A stretch of 64,000 bases of DNA. Source: CAXNKG01 sp964202965. GTDB taxonomy: Bacteria > Acidobacteriota > Vicinamibacteria > Vicinamibacterales > UBA2999. Location: positions 1 through 64,000 of the forward strand of contig CAXNKG010000011.1 in the NCBI GenBank assembly GCA_964202965.1. Direction: 5' to 3'. The notes beneath the pieces were generated by a model, which searched no databases, was not told the origin of the DNA, and saw only the letters and a program-made list of their open reading frames with translations. How positions within the stretch are numbered: the stretch's first letter is position 1; each line of letters begins with the position of its first letter. Below are positions 54,192 to 62,437 of this stretch, piece by piece. The position numbers were made by a program, and so were the translations under genes.

Positions 54192-54212
54192 GAAGCGTCC
54201 GCTGGTAGGAGG
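54179..54212. repeat. 17-nt direct repeat across the vapC stop
   Basis: The unit cgtccgttggtaggaag (54179-54195) is repeated at 54196-54212 with two changes. The vapC TAG (54189-54191) is in the first copy. The second copy provides the AGGAGG ribosome-binding site of the following lactonase gene. Confidence 0.85.
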
Positions 54213-54216
54213 AATC

Positions 54217-55470
54217 ATGATGAGTACCGACGTATCTCGGCGGGAGTTCATGGCCCTGGTGGGGACCGGGTTGCTGGCGTCTGGCGGCGCCGTCCGGGCG
54301 CAGTCAGGACAGCGGATGTTCGCGTACGTGGGTTCGTGGACGATGGGGCCCTTCGGCACCGGTGGCGGCGGAGGCCTGCATGTGTTCTCCGTCGACATGA
54401 GTAACGGCACGCTCACCCCGGTGATGCGGACGACCGGTCCCGCATACGAAAACTTCCACGTCGGCTACATGCAGGTCTCGCCAAACGGGCGATTCCTGTA
54501 CGCAACCAACGAAGTCGAGAACCACGACGGGGAGTTCAACGGTGGGGCGGTCGTGACGTTCGCCATCAACCAGGCGGACGGATCGATCACCGAAATCAGC
54601 AAGCAGCACTCGATGGGCGTCTATCCCGCCTACCTGGCGATCGACAAGGCCGGGACGATGGTCATCATCGCCAATCATGGCAACTACGACGCCTCCGTCC
54701 GAGTCGTGAAGAAGAACGGCGTGCCGGAAATTGAGAAAGTCTGGGACGACGGGACGGTGTCGATCTTCCCGGTGAAGCCTGACGGTACGCTGGACCGCGC
54801 GTCGGATGTCCACATCCTCGATCGGACGACGAGCGTCGATACGTATTCGCAGCGCAGCGCGCACGCGCATTCGGTGAATTTCGATCCGAGCTACCGCATG
54901 GCGCTGGCGGCCGACAAGGGCACCGACCACATCTACACCTACCGGATCGAGAAGGGCCGGACGCTCGCGAATCCGCGGGCGTTCAAGACGGCGCCGGGCA
55001 TTGCGCCGCGGCATTCGACGTTTCACCCGCGGCTCCCGTATGTGTATGTCGTGAACGAGCGCGAGTCGAGCCTGTCGGTCTATCGCTACGATGCGGCGAC
55101 GGCGGACATCACGTTCATCGAGACGGTGCCGACGGTTCCGGCCGGCACCGCGCGCAACTCGCCTGCCGACGTGCACGTCCACCCAAACGGCCGGTTCGTC
55201 TACAGCAGCAACCGCGGCCACAACAGCCTGGCGATCTTCCGGATAGACGAGGCGACGGGCCGCCTCGCGCTCGTCGAGATCACGCCGACACAGGGCAATA
55301 CACCTCGAGCGTTCAACTTCGATCCGACCGGCCGGTTCGTCTTTGCGGCGAACCAGGGGTCGAGCAACATCGTCACGTTCAGCGCGGATCCGGAGACAGG
55401 GAAGCTCACGCCGACCGGCGCCAAGGTCGAGGTGCCCCGGCCGGTGTGCGTGAAATTCGCGACGATCTAG
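54217..55470 (+). CDS. Lactonase-like seven-bladed propeller, Tat-exported
   Basis: The 417-aa protein begins with a twin-arginine signal (SRREFMALVGTGLLASGG) ending near AVRAQS. The body matches the YbhE/6-phosphogluconolactonase-like family (COG2706): MQVSPNGRFLYATNEVENHD, SVNFDPSYRMALAADKGTD, STFHPRLPYVYVVNERES, VHVHPNGRFVYSSNRGHNS and FNFDPTGRFVFAANQGSS. ATG 54220 has better spacing from AGGAGG (54207-54212). Export by Tat suggests a folded, perhaps cofactor-bearing, extracytoplasmic enzyme. The substrate is unknown. Confidence 0.87.
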   Translation: MMSTDVSRREFMALVGTGLLASGGAVRAQSGQRMFAYVGSWTMGPFGTGGGGGLHVFSVDMSNGTLTPVMRTTGPAYENFHVGYMQVSPNGRFLYATNEVENHDGEFNGGAVVTFAINQADGSITEISKQHSMGVYPAYLAIDKAGTMVIIANHGNYDASVRVVKKNGVPEIEKVWDDGTVSIFPVKPDGTLDRASDVHILDRTTSVDTYSQRSAHAHSVNFDPSYRMALAADKGTDHIYTYRIEKGRTLANPRAFKTAPGIAPRHSTFHPRLPYVYVVNERESSLSVYRYDAATADITFIETVPTVPAGTARNSPADVHVHPNGRFVYSSNRGHNSLAIFRIDEATGRLALVEITPTQGNTPRAFNFDPTGRFVFAANQGSSNIVTFSADPETGKLTPTGAKVEVPRPVCVKFATI

Positions 55471-55853
55471 GCGGGGACGATATCGGTCTTCGTGAAATCG
55501 TCGCCGACGAAGAGCAACGTATCGCTCCGCGCCGCCGCGGTGGCGTAGGCCAGACAATCCCCGAAGTTCAGGGCCGCGGGATGCCGTCCGCGTCCGAAGC
55601 GGGCGAAGGCCTCGACAGCGAGCCGCCACTCGGCTTCCCCGAACGGCACGATCGTCCCTCCAAGCTCCCGCACGAGTCCTTCGACCTCGCCCCGTGCGGG
55701 CCCGCGCCGGCGCCCGCTCAGGACCAGGCTGGTTTCGACGAGCGTCGGCGCGCCCACACGCACATCGTCCGCGACGAGGATGCGATCCACGAGATCGAGA
55801 TAACCCGGTTCGCCGAAGAGGAGGGCAATGAGCGCCGAGGAGTCGAGCGTCAT
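55467..55853 (-). CDS. vapC: PIN-domain toxin VapC (type II TA)
   Basis: The 128-aa PIN protein has acidic residues in MTLDSSALIALLFGEPG, GAPTLVETSLVLSGR, NFGDCLAYATA and FVGDDFTKTDI. The NFGDCLAYA form is typical of VapC proteins paired with Rv0623-like antitoxins. Its stop overlaps the lactonase stop by 4 bp; its start overlaps the antitoxin by 4 bp. Confidence 0.93.
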   Translation of the reverse strand: MTLDSSALIALLFGEPGYLDLVDRILVADDVRVGAPTLVETSLVLSGRRRGPARGEVEGLVRELGGTIVPFGEAEWRLAVEAFARFGRGRHPAALNFGDCLAYATAAARSDTLLFVGDDFTKTDIVPA

Positions 55854-56119
55854 ACGCCGCCGGGCCCGTAGCCGAGAATGGCGTCCTCTTCGTCCCGCGA
55901 CAGGCGGCGGCCGCGTTCGGAGTCGGGCAGCCCGCTCCAGACGCTCTTCTCCAGGAATGTGACGATGCGGGCGCGGCGGTCGGCGGACGGTGCGCCCTTG
56001 AGCCGCCGGCGGCGCTCCTCCAGTGCGCGGCGGATTGCCTCGGTCTTGGATTCGCCCGTCAGCCTGGCAAGTTCAGCGGCCAGCCGTTCAACGTCGCCGT
56101 TCTTGATATTCAGCGCCAT
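55850..56119 (-). CDS. vapB: VapB antitoxin (Rv0623/PSK-like)
   Basis: The 89-aa antitoxin begins MALNIKNGDVERLAAELARL, a ribbon-helix-helix type N-terminus, continues LTGESKTEAIRRALEERRRR, and ends with an acidic toxin-binding tail (LSRDEEDAILGYGPGG). Antitoxin-first order with 4-bp overlap. A palindromic operator lies directly before its start. Confidence 0.92.
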   Translation of the reverse strand: MALNIKNGDVERLAAELARLTGESKTEAIRRALEERRRRLKGAPSADRRARIVTFLEKSVWSGLPDSERGRRLSRDEEDAILGYGPGGV

Positions 56120-56158
56120 TACACCATGGTATACCGCTACATGGTGTAAGGGTGTAAT
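56119..56158 (-). promoter_or_regulatory. vapBC operator/promoter palindrome
   Basis: A perfect 10-bp inverted repeat (ttacaccatg 56119-56128, catggtgtaa 56140-56149; spacer 11 bp) abuts the vapB start codon. A third half-site ggtgtaa occurs at 56151-56157. The minus-strand TACCAT (56131-56126) ends 6 nt before ATG, so the -10 box lies inside the palindrome. A VapBC complex bound there would block transcription. Confidence 0.8.
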
Positions 56159-56190
56159 TCACTAACCAGGCCTTCCGATGCGGGCGAGCG

Positions 56191-58923
56191 TCAGTTCACG
56201 GGGACCAGCCGGCGCAGCTCCTCGAACCAGTTGACGACGACGTTGACCTCGGTGGGGGAGGCGGCGTTCTGCTTCACCATCAGGAACCGCTGCCCGTCGC
56301 GCGTCACGTCGTACGTCACGCCGGCGAGCGGAAAGGTGCTTGCCAGGTAGTCGCCTTCGAAGAGCACGGCCGGCCGTCCGGCGGAGAAGGTCGGCTGCGT
56401 CGTCACCGGAACCGCCATCATTCGACGGTTGCTTCGATAGAACAGCTCGCGGCCGTTCGGGTTCCACGCCGGCTCGATGCCGCCGTCGGTGGAAATCTGC
56501 CACTTGCCGCCCGGTCCCGGGTACGGCTGGACGTAGATTTCCGGGCGGCCCGATTCGTTGGACACATACGCGATCCAGCGGCCATCTGGCGAGAAGCGCG
56601 CGGCGCCTTCCGTGGCGGGCGTGACGAGGAACGGCGTGCGCGTCTTGTCCGGGAGCGACTGCACCCAGATGTCACGCTGGGTCTTCGCGTCGGCGCGGAT
56701 GAAGGCCAGCAGCCGTCCATCCGGCGAGAACGAGAGCGGCAGATCGGCCGCCAGCGCGGGAGTCGTCAGCTGCTCGTCACCCCCGCTGCCATCCGCCCGC
56801 TGCCAGTAGACGGCCGACGGGAGACCGGCGCGGTTGCTCCGCACGGCGACATGCGTGCCATCGGGACTCCACGACGGGGCATCGTTCTGCGTCCCGGTAA
56901 ACGTCAGGCGTGTGAGCGTATCCCGTGCGGTGTCGTAGATCCAGGTCTGGCCGGACACTTCAACCGCGATGCGGCGGCCGTCTGGCGCGAGTCGCGGCCA
57001 GTCGTATTCGCGGGGCGGCGCCATGAGCGGCTGCTCGGCGCCGCTGCGCGTCACCCAGACCAGCGAGTTGGCGGACGCTGATGTGCCGGCGATGTACACG
57101 AGCGTGCCGGTATCCGAAAAACTGTAGAACGGGTGCAACTGTGTCGTCTGCAGAACGCCCTGGAGGACCGGGACTGCCTCCCTGGTGACGGACAGGGTGT
57201 TCACATCGAACGGTGCAGCGAAGAGTGTGCCGGCCTGGACGTACACAAGGTGGCCTGACGGCGAGTACCGAGGCGTGGCGCCAGCCGGCACGAGGGCGCG
57301 CGGTTCGCTCCCGTCGGCAGGTGCGACCATGATGCGCGCCTCGTTCGTTATGCCGGCGGTGGACCTGTCAGCAACGAACAGCGTGCCCCGCCCGCCCGGG
57401 AGCAGATACGGCATGCGATGCCTGTTGTCGGCGCCGGCTGATGGCGGACCGAGGTGCGTCAGGGGCCGAGGCGTCCCTCCCGCGTCTGAAATCTGCTGGA
57501 GTCCCGTCGGCGACCCATAGGTGATCACGCCATCCAGGCCCCAGAATGCGCCGTTGGCCAGCGTGCCGGCTGGTGCAATGTTGACCACCGCGCCGCCGTT
57601 GATGGACAGCTTGTACGTCCCCCCGGGAGTGAGGAACGTCAGAAACTGGCCGTCGGGTGAGAAGAGTGGTCCGAACGCTCCCGCGGTGCCCGGAATCACG
57701 CGCGCCTCGGTGCTGTCGATCGGGCGCAGGTGCAACTCCGCGTTGACACCCTGCGTCGCGATGTACGCGAGGTAGCGTCCGTCGGGGGAGATCGCGACCG
57801 AGGAGGGCGCGTTCACCTGGTTGAGGATGACCAGCCGTTGCGGCGCGCTGAGGCTGACCGCGAAGCGCATCACCTGCGCGGGTTCGGCGGCGGGCGCAGG
57901 CTTCAGGCTCCAGGCGGTAGGCGCGGCAAGGACCGCACCAGCCGCGAGTGCCATGGCGGTAGTCACCCATCGCGCGCGCCACCACGGTGCGCCGGCCGCG
58001 GCCGGGCCTGCGGCGACGCTCGCGGCGCTGCGGCCGGAGTCGGTGTCGCGCTTCAGCCGCGCGACGTCGGCGCGCAGCTCCGCGGCGCTCTGGTACCGGA
58101 GCTTGCGGTCCTTCTCGAGCGCCTTGTTGATAATCCGCTCGAGCTCGACCGGCAGCTCCGGGTTGACGCGTCCCGGCGCGAGCGGCGCCTTGCTGATGAT
58201 CGCGTTGAAGATGGCGCCCGAGCTGTTCCCCTGGAAGGGGAGCCGGCCGGTGGCCATTTCGTAGAGCACGACGCCGAGCGAGAACAGGTCGGTGCGTGCG
58301 TCCAGGTCGTCCTGTCCCATCGCCTGTTCCGGCGACATGTAGGCCACCGTGCCGAGCGCCGTCCCCGGGCTGGTCAGGTGTTCAGGGTCGATGCCAATCG
58401 TCGCGCCCTGCGAGTGGCCGTCCTGTACGTAGTGCCCGGCTTTCGCCGGCCCCGTGACCTTGGCAAGCCCAAAGTCCAGGATCTTCGCGTGTCCGCGCGC
58501 GGTGACGAAGATGTTGGCCGGCTTGATGTCGCGGTGGATGATGCCTTTGGCGTGTGCGGCATCGAGCGCGTCCGCAATCTGCGCCGTGATGTCGAGCAGT
58601 TCGTCGATCTGGAACGGCCGCGACCCGATGCGCGCCTTCAGCGTCGTCCCCTCCAGGAACTCCATGGCCAGGAACGGATGGCCGTCCGTCTCGTCAATCT
58701 CGTGGATGGTGCAGATGTTGGGATGGTTCAGCGCCGACGCGGCGCGCGCCTCGCGCTTGAAGCGCTCGAGCGACTGGCGGTCCTGCGCCAGCGAATCGGG
58801 GAGGAACTTGAGCGCAACGAAGCGCCCGAGTTTGCTGTCCTCGGCCTTGTAGACGACGCCCATGCCGCCACCGCCGATCTGCTCGACGAGGCGATAGTGG
58901 GAGACGGGATCGCCGACATTCAT
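56191..58923 (-). CDS. Ser/Thr protein kinase with C-terminal WD40/TolB-like propeller
   Basis: The 910-aa protein has a kinase domain (GGGGMGVVYKAED, VALKFLPD, IIHRDIKPANIF, LDFGLAKV, AYMSPEQAMGQDD), a membrane segment near residue 325 (ALAAGAVLAAPTAW) and a long SPDG-repeat propeller (FSPDGQFLTFLTPG, RFSPDGRWIAYVSNESG). The activation loop between DFG and the APE-equivalent carries an extra segment, GPAKAGHYVQDGHSQG, absent from the two paralogues and probably encoded by an inserted palindromic repeat. It ends VVNWFEELRRLVPVN. The gene is divergent from the next kinase. Confidence 0.93.
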   Translation of the reverse strand: MNVGDPVSHYRLVEQIGGGGMGVVYKAEDSKLGRFVALKFLPDSLAQDRQSLERFKREARAASALNHPNICTIHEIDETDGHPFLAMEFLEGTTLKARIGSRPFQIDELLDITAQIADALDAAHAKGIIHRDIKPANIFVTARGHAKILDFGLAKVTGPAKAGHYVQDGHSQGATIGIDPEHLTSPGTALGTVAYMSPEQAMGQDDLDARTDLFSLGVVLYEMATGRLPFQGNSSGAIFNAIISKAPLAPGRVNPELPVELERIINKALEKDRKLRYQSAAELRADVARLKRDTDSGRSAASVAAGPAAAGAPWWRARWVTTAMALAAGAVLAAPTAWSLKPAPAAEPAQVMRFAVSLSAPQRLVILNQVNAPSSVAISPDGRYLAYIATQGVNAELHLRPIDSTEARVIPGTAGAFGPLFSPDGQFLTFLTPGGTYKLSINGGAVVNIAPAGTLANGAFWGLDGVITYGSPTGLQQISDAGGTPRPLTHLGPPSAGADNRHRMPYLLPGGRGTLFVADRSTAGITNEARIMVAPADGSEPRALVPAGATPRYSPSGHLVYVQAGTLFAAPFDVNTLSVTREAVPVLQGVLQTTQLHPFYSFSDTGTLVYIAGTSASANSLVWVTRSGAEQPLMAPPREYDWPRLAPDGRRIAVEVSGQTWIYDTARDTLTRLTFTGTQNDAPSWSPDGTHVAVRSNRAGLPSAVYWQRADGSGGDEQLTTPALAADLPLSFSPDGRLLAFIRADAKTQRDIWVQSLPDKTRTPFLVTPATEGAARFSPDGRWIAYVSNESGRPEIYVQPYPGPGGKWQISTDGGIEPAWNPNGRELFYRSNRRMMAVPVTTQPTFSAGRPAVLFEGDYLASTFPLAGVTYDVTRDGQRFLMVKQNAASPTEVNVVVNWFEELRRLVPVN
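58405..58452. repeat. REP-like palindrome inserted in a kinase coding sequence
   Basis: The kinase activation-loop insert is encoded by ccggctttcgccgg (58437-58450 region), a short palindrome with flanking tacgtagtg. A similar core, gccggcttcagccggc, is at 62022-62037 outside genes. I recall the peptide AGHYV and its DNA recurring in many Acidobacteriota predicted proteins, which suggests a dispersed element. This is recollection, not a search result. Confidence 0.6.
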
Positions 58924-59070
58924 GCCGTTGCTGCCTCCTGCCGCTGGTTGTTGGAGTGGGGCGAAGAATACGTCGGCGCCGCCGAAAAATCAAAGCAGCC
59001 AGATGTGCTCCTTCCATTCCGCCCGGCACGAATTGCAGCGTCTGCAGCGCCGGAACGCGGCCGAAACTGA

Positions 59071-59217
59071 CGATGGGCTTCGTGGCGTGAAAAGCTGCTC
59101 GCCGAGATCAAGCGGGCGGTCACCCCGATTCCAGCGCTACATGATTTCGTAAAGCGTGTCGCTGACGAACACGAACATCGCCTGACCGCGCTCGAAAAGC
59201 ACACCGGGATCACCTAG
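59071..59217 (+). pseudogene. Possible decayed gene fragment
   Basis: The frame ending at TAG 59215 encodes WREKLLAEIKRAV, then IPALHDFVKRVADEHEHRL and TALEKHTGIT, with helical, charged composition typical of real protein and no start codon. The adjacent frame just upstream reads RHELQRLQRRNAAETDDGLR, so a frameshift may split an old gene. The family is not recognised. Confidence 0.3.
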
Positions 59218-59267
59218 CGCGCCGGCACCCAGTGCCAGATCAGCCGGTTCGGTTCGCGGTGTGAGGC

Positions 59268-59273
59268 TATAAT
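59268..59273 (+). promoter_or_regulatory. -10 box for the kinase at 59302
   Basis: A perfect TATAAT lies 28 nt before ATG 59302. No good -35 is visible (best cggttc at 59245-59250). Confidence 0.5.
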
Positions 59274-59301
59274 TGCGCCGGCTTCTCCCTCGACAATCCA
59301 C

Positions 59302-61977
59302 ATGCTTGCGGCAGGCACACGCCTCGGCTCGTACGAAGTCATCTCCGCCATCGGCGCCGGCGGGATGGGCGAGGTGTATCGCGCCCGCGACACGCGGCTC
59401 GACCGCATCGTCGCCATCAAGGTGGTATCCGCGGCGCTCGCGTCCGCTCCGGAGCTGCGCGAACGATTCGACCGCGAGGCACGCGCGATTGCTGCCCTGA
59501 ACCACCCGCATATCTGCACGTTGCATGACGTCGGGCGCCATGAGGATCTCGACTTCCTCGTGATGGAACACCTCGACGGCGAGACGCTGGAGCAGCGGCT
59601 CAAGAAGGGTCAGCTTCCGATCGATCAGGCGGTGGCGATTGGAGTCGAGATTGCCGACGCGCTGGCCGCCGCCCACCGCGCGGGGATTGTTCATCGTGAT
59701 CTGAAGCCGGGGAACGTGATGCTGACCAAATCCGGCGCAAAGCTGCTGGATTTTGGTCTCGCGAAGACGGCCATCGCCGGCGCCGGGGTAACCCCTGCCG
59801 GTGCGTCGATGCTGCCGACCACCCCGCCAGCACTCACGCAGCAGGGGACGATCCTCGGGACGTTTCAGTACATGGCGCCGGAGCAGCTGGAAGGGCAGGA
59901 GGCGGACGCGCGGTCGGATATCTTCGCGTTCGGCGCGGTGCTCTATGAAATGCTCGCGGGTCGCAAGGCGTTTGACGCGAAGAGCCATGCGAGCCTCATC
60001 GCGGCGATCCTCGATCACCAGCCGCCGCCGCTCACGGCCGTGAACCCCGCATTGCCCCGTGCGCTGCAGCATGTGGTCGATCGATGTCTTGCCAAGAATC
60101 CCGACGAGCGATGGCAGACCGCAGCAGACTTGCACCGCGAGCTGATGTGGGCCGCGGCCGCGCCGGCGGATGCGCCAGCCGCGGCGGCGCCGCAGCGTGG
60201 CGCGGCCCCGTTGTGGCAGCGCCCGGTTCCACTGGCCGCCGTCGTCGGCGTCGCTGCCCTGGCCGCGTGTGCGGCGTGGGCCATCCCGCGCGCGGTGGCG
60301 ACGCCGGCGGCGGGCGGGCGCGTGGCGCGGCTTGCGGTCGTGCTGCAGCCGGATGAGGAGCTCGCCGGTCTCGCGGGGCCGGCCGTGGCGCTTTCTCCAG
60401 ATGGGACGCAGGTCGCGTACGTCGCGGCCAGCGGCGGCCGGCAGCTGCTCCACCTCCGCGCCATCGATCGCAGCGAGGTCACGATCCTCCCGGGGACCGA
60501 ACAGGCGTCTTTTCCGTTCTTTTCTCCGGACGGCCAGTGGCTTGGATTCTTCGGGCAGGGCAAATTGAAGAAGGTGTCCGTGGCGAGCGGGACCACGCAG
60601 GTCGTGGCCGACGCGCCGTTCGGCGTCGGCGGCACGTGGCATCCCGATGGGACGATTTACTTCACGGCGGTGAACAACGGCGGCCTGTCCAAAGTTCAGG
60701 CCACCGGCGGCGCGGTGGCTGCGGTGACGACGCTGGACGCGGCGGCCGGCGAGGTCAGCCACCGGTGGCCACAACTGCTGCCCGGCGGGACAGCGCTGAT
60801 GTTCAACGCGTGGCGGGGGCCCGGTGACGACGAAAAGAGTGTCGATGTCGTGGAGCTGGCCACCGGCCGCCGGATGGTGGTGGCGCAAGGCGGCCAATCC
60901 CCCCAGTACAGCCCCACGGGGCACATCGTCTACGCGCGCAGTGACGACCTGTTTGCCATTCGATTCAATCTTCAAGGGCTCCGCGCGGTCGGCGAACCTG
61001 TCCGCCTTGAAGAATCGGTGTACATCGGAGGCGAAGGCACGAGCTTCTCGGTGTCGGCGAACGGCGACCTCGCGTACGTGTCCGGCAGCCCGCTGCGCTA
61101 CGAGCGGCAACTGAGCTGGGTGGCTCGTGACGGCCGGATCGAGCCGCTTTCGGCGCCGCCGCGCGCCTACACGAACGCGGTCCTCTCCCCGGACGAGCGC
61201 CGTGCGGCCGTCAATGTGGACGCGGGCACGGTCGAAATTGCGATGTACGACTTCGCCCGCGGGTCGCTGACGACGGTCGCCACGCCTGGCAGCAGTCAGG
61301 CGCCGCGATGGACGGCCGACGGCGCCCGCCTCACGTATCGCGGCACGCGCGCGGGCTCCCGGACGCTCTGGTGGAGGGCGATCGACACGGGCGCAGCCGA
61401 AGAGCAGCTGCTGGCAGGTCCTCACATTCAGACGCCCTCCATGTGGTCATCCGATGGCGAGTGGCTCGTCTATAGCGAATCGCATCCGGAGACGGCCAGC
61501 AACATCTGGACGCTGCCGCGCGGCGCGAAGGCGACACCGCGGGCGCTCGTCAATACCCCGTTCACGGAGAACGCCCCTCGGCTGTCGCCCGATGGACGCT
61601 GGCTGGCCTATCAGTCGGATGAACCGGGTCGCACCGAAGTGTTTGTGCAGCCGTTTCCCGAGGCGGGACCGCGCGTGCAGATTTCAAGCGACGGCGGGAC
61701 CGAGCCGGTCTGGTCGCGTGACGGACGCGAGCTGTTCTATCTCAACGGGTCGCGGATGATGGCGGTGGCCGTGGAGGCCGGGTCCGCGTTTAAAGCTGGC
61801 ACGCCCCGCACGCTCTTCGAGGGGCGCTTTACGCCAGGCCCGAACGGGGTGGCCGGCTACGACGTGGCCGCAGACGGGCGATTTCTGATGGTGCAGCCGC
61901 TGCACCCCGATCCGCCAACAAATCAGATCCAGGTCGTGCTGAACTGGGTTGAGGAGCTCAGGCGGCGGGTGAACTGA
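59302..61977 (+). CDS. Ser/Thr protein kinase with C-terminal WD40/TolB-like propeller
   Basis: The 891-aa protein has a kinase domain (GAGGMGEVYRARD, VAIKVVS, IVHRDLKPGNVML, LDFGLAKTA, QYMAPEQLEGQ), an Ala-rich linker, a membrane segment near residue 315 (LAAVVGVAALAACAAWAI) and a propeller with ALSPDGTQVAYVAAS, FFSPDGQWLGFFG and RLSPDGRWLAYQSDEPG. It ends QVVLNWVEELRRRVN. With the other two it forms a paralogous set, presumably sensing different outside signals. Confidence 0.93.
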   Translation: MLAAGTRLGSYEVISAIGAGGMGEVYRARDTRLDRIVAIKVVSAALASAPELRERFDREARAIAALNHPHICTLHDVGRHEDLDFLVMEHLDGETLEQRLKKGQLPIDQAVAIGVEIADALAAAHRAGIVHRDLKPGNVMLTKSGAKLLDFGLAKTAIAGAGVTPAGASMLPTTPPALTQQGTILGTFQYMAPEQLEGQEADARSDIFAFGAVLYEMLAGRKAFDAKSHASLIAAILDHQPPPLTAVNPALPRALQHVVDRCLAKNPDERWQTAADLHRELMWAAAAPADAPAAAAPQRGAAPLWQRPVPLAAVVGVAALAACAAWAIPRAVATPAAGGRVARLAVVLQPDEELAGLAGPAVALSPDGTQVAYVAASGGRQLLHLRAIDRSEVTILPGTEQASFPFFSPDGQWLGFFGQGKLKKVSVASGTTQVVADAPFGVGGTWHPDGTIYFTAVNNGGLSKVQATGGAVAAVTTLDAAAGEVSHRWPQLLPGGTALMFNAWRGPGDDEKSVDVVELATGRRMVVAQGGQSPQYSPTGHIVYARSDDLFAIRFNLQGLRAVGEPVRLEESVYIGGEGTSFSVSANGDLAYVSGSPLRYERQLSWVARDGRIEPLSAPPRAYTNAVLSPDERRAAVNVDAGTVEIAMYDFARGSLTTVATPGSSQAPRWTADGARLTYRGTRAGSRTLWWRAIDTGAAEEQLLAGPHIQTPSMWSSDGEWLVYSESHPETASNIWTLPRGAKATPRALVNTPFTENAPRLSPDGRWLAYQSDEPGRTEVFVQPFPEAGPRVQISSDGGTEPVWSRDGRELFYLNGSRMMAVAVEAGSAFKAGTPRTLFEGRFTPGPNGVAGYDVAADGRFLMVQPLHPDPPTNQIQVVLNWVEELRRRVN

Positions 61978-61999
61978 GGCGGACCGGAACGGTCCGCCT
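61977..61999 (+). terminator. Strong hairpin after the kinase stop
   Basis: aggcggacc-ggaac-ggtccgcct is a perfect 9-bp stem with a 5-nt loop directly at the TGA stop. No T-run follows, so it may act as a Rho-independent-like or mRNA-protecting hairpin between convergent genes. Confidence 0.65.
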
Positions 62000-62021
62000 C
62001 GCCGATAGACATCGCGTGGGG

Positions 62022-62037
62022 GCCGGCTTCAGCCGGC
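62022..62037. repeat. Short palindrome gccggc-ttca-gccggc
   Basis: A 6-bp stem with a 4-nt loop just after the stop of the minus-strand STAS gene. It may terminate that transcript or be a copy of the REP-like element seen at 58405-58452. Confidence 0.5.
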
Positions 62038-62044
62038 TCGGTGG

Positions 62045-62392
62045 CTACGCCGATCCGAAGCTGGCGAGCGCCTTGGCTTCGCTGTCGAACGTCTCGAACA
62101 CGGTGACGAGCCGCGTCACGACCAGCAGGTCGTTGAGCTTCTTGGTCACGTTCGACAGCTTCAGCACGCCGCCCTTGTTCTTGGTCGTCACGAACGCCTG
62201 CACCAGCTCACCGAGGCCCGCTGAATCCACATACGCCACGCCGCCGAGATCCACCAGGATGCTCTTGTGTCCCTGCTGGAGCAGGCTCTGCACCTTGTCC
62301 TTCAGGAGGACGTCGCCGCCCTTGTTCAACGTGATATCGCCAGTGACTTTCACCACCGCGACGTTCCCTGCCATTCGTTCTTCGAGCTGCAT
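62045..62392 (-). CDS. STAS-domain anti-sigma-factor antagonist (SpoIIAA/RsbV-like)
   Basis: The 115-aa STAS protein has the regulatory serine in GVAYVDSAGLGELVQAF. Family members bind anti-sigma kinases when dephosphorylated and so release a sigma factor. AGGAGGAC precedes the ATG. A SpoIIE-type phosphatase lies 45 bp upstream on the same strand, so the two form a partner-switching pair. Confidence 0.93.
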   Translation of the reverse strand: MQLEERMAGNVAVVKVTGDITLNKGGDVLLKDKVQSLLQQGHKSILVDLGGVAYVDSAGLGELVQAFVTTKNKGGVLKLSNVTKKLNDLLVVTRLVTVFETFDSEAKALASFGSA

Positions 62393-62437
62393 TCGTCCTC
62401 CTGAGAGCCCTGGGGCCTGTGGAGCGGAAATCTTACC

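Larger units (their letters stand above)
58924..59301. other. 378-bp region between divergent kinases, with a likely gene remnant
   Basis: No intact gene is seen. AGGAGG-like GGCAGGAGG for the minus-strand kinase lies near its start. An open stretch at 59071-59217 looks protein-like (listed separately). TATAAT for the plus-strand kinase is at 59268-59273. Confidence 0.5.

Noticed and set aside
59137..61425. A 762-codon minus-strand frame opposite the third kinase
   Set aside because: The plus-strand kinase motifs are unambiguous. The antisense product has no domain pattern.
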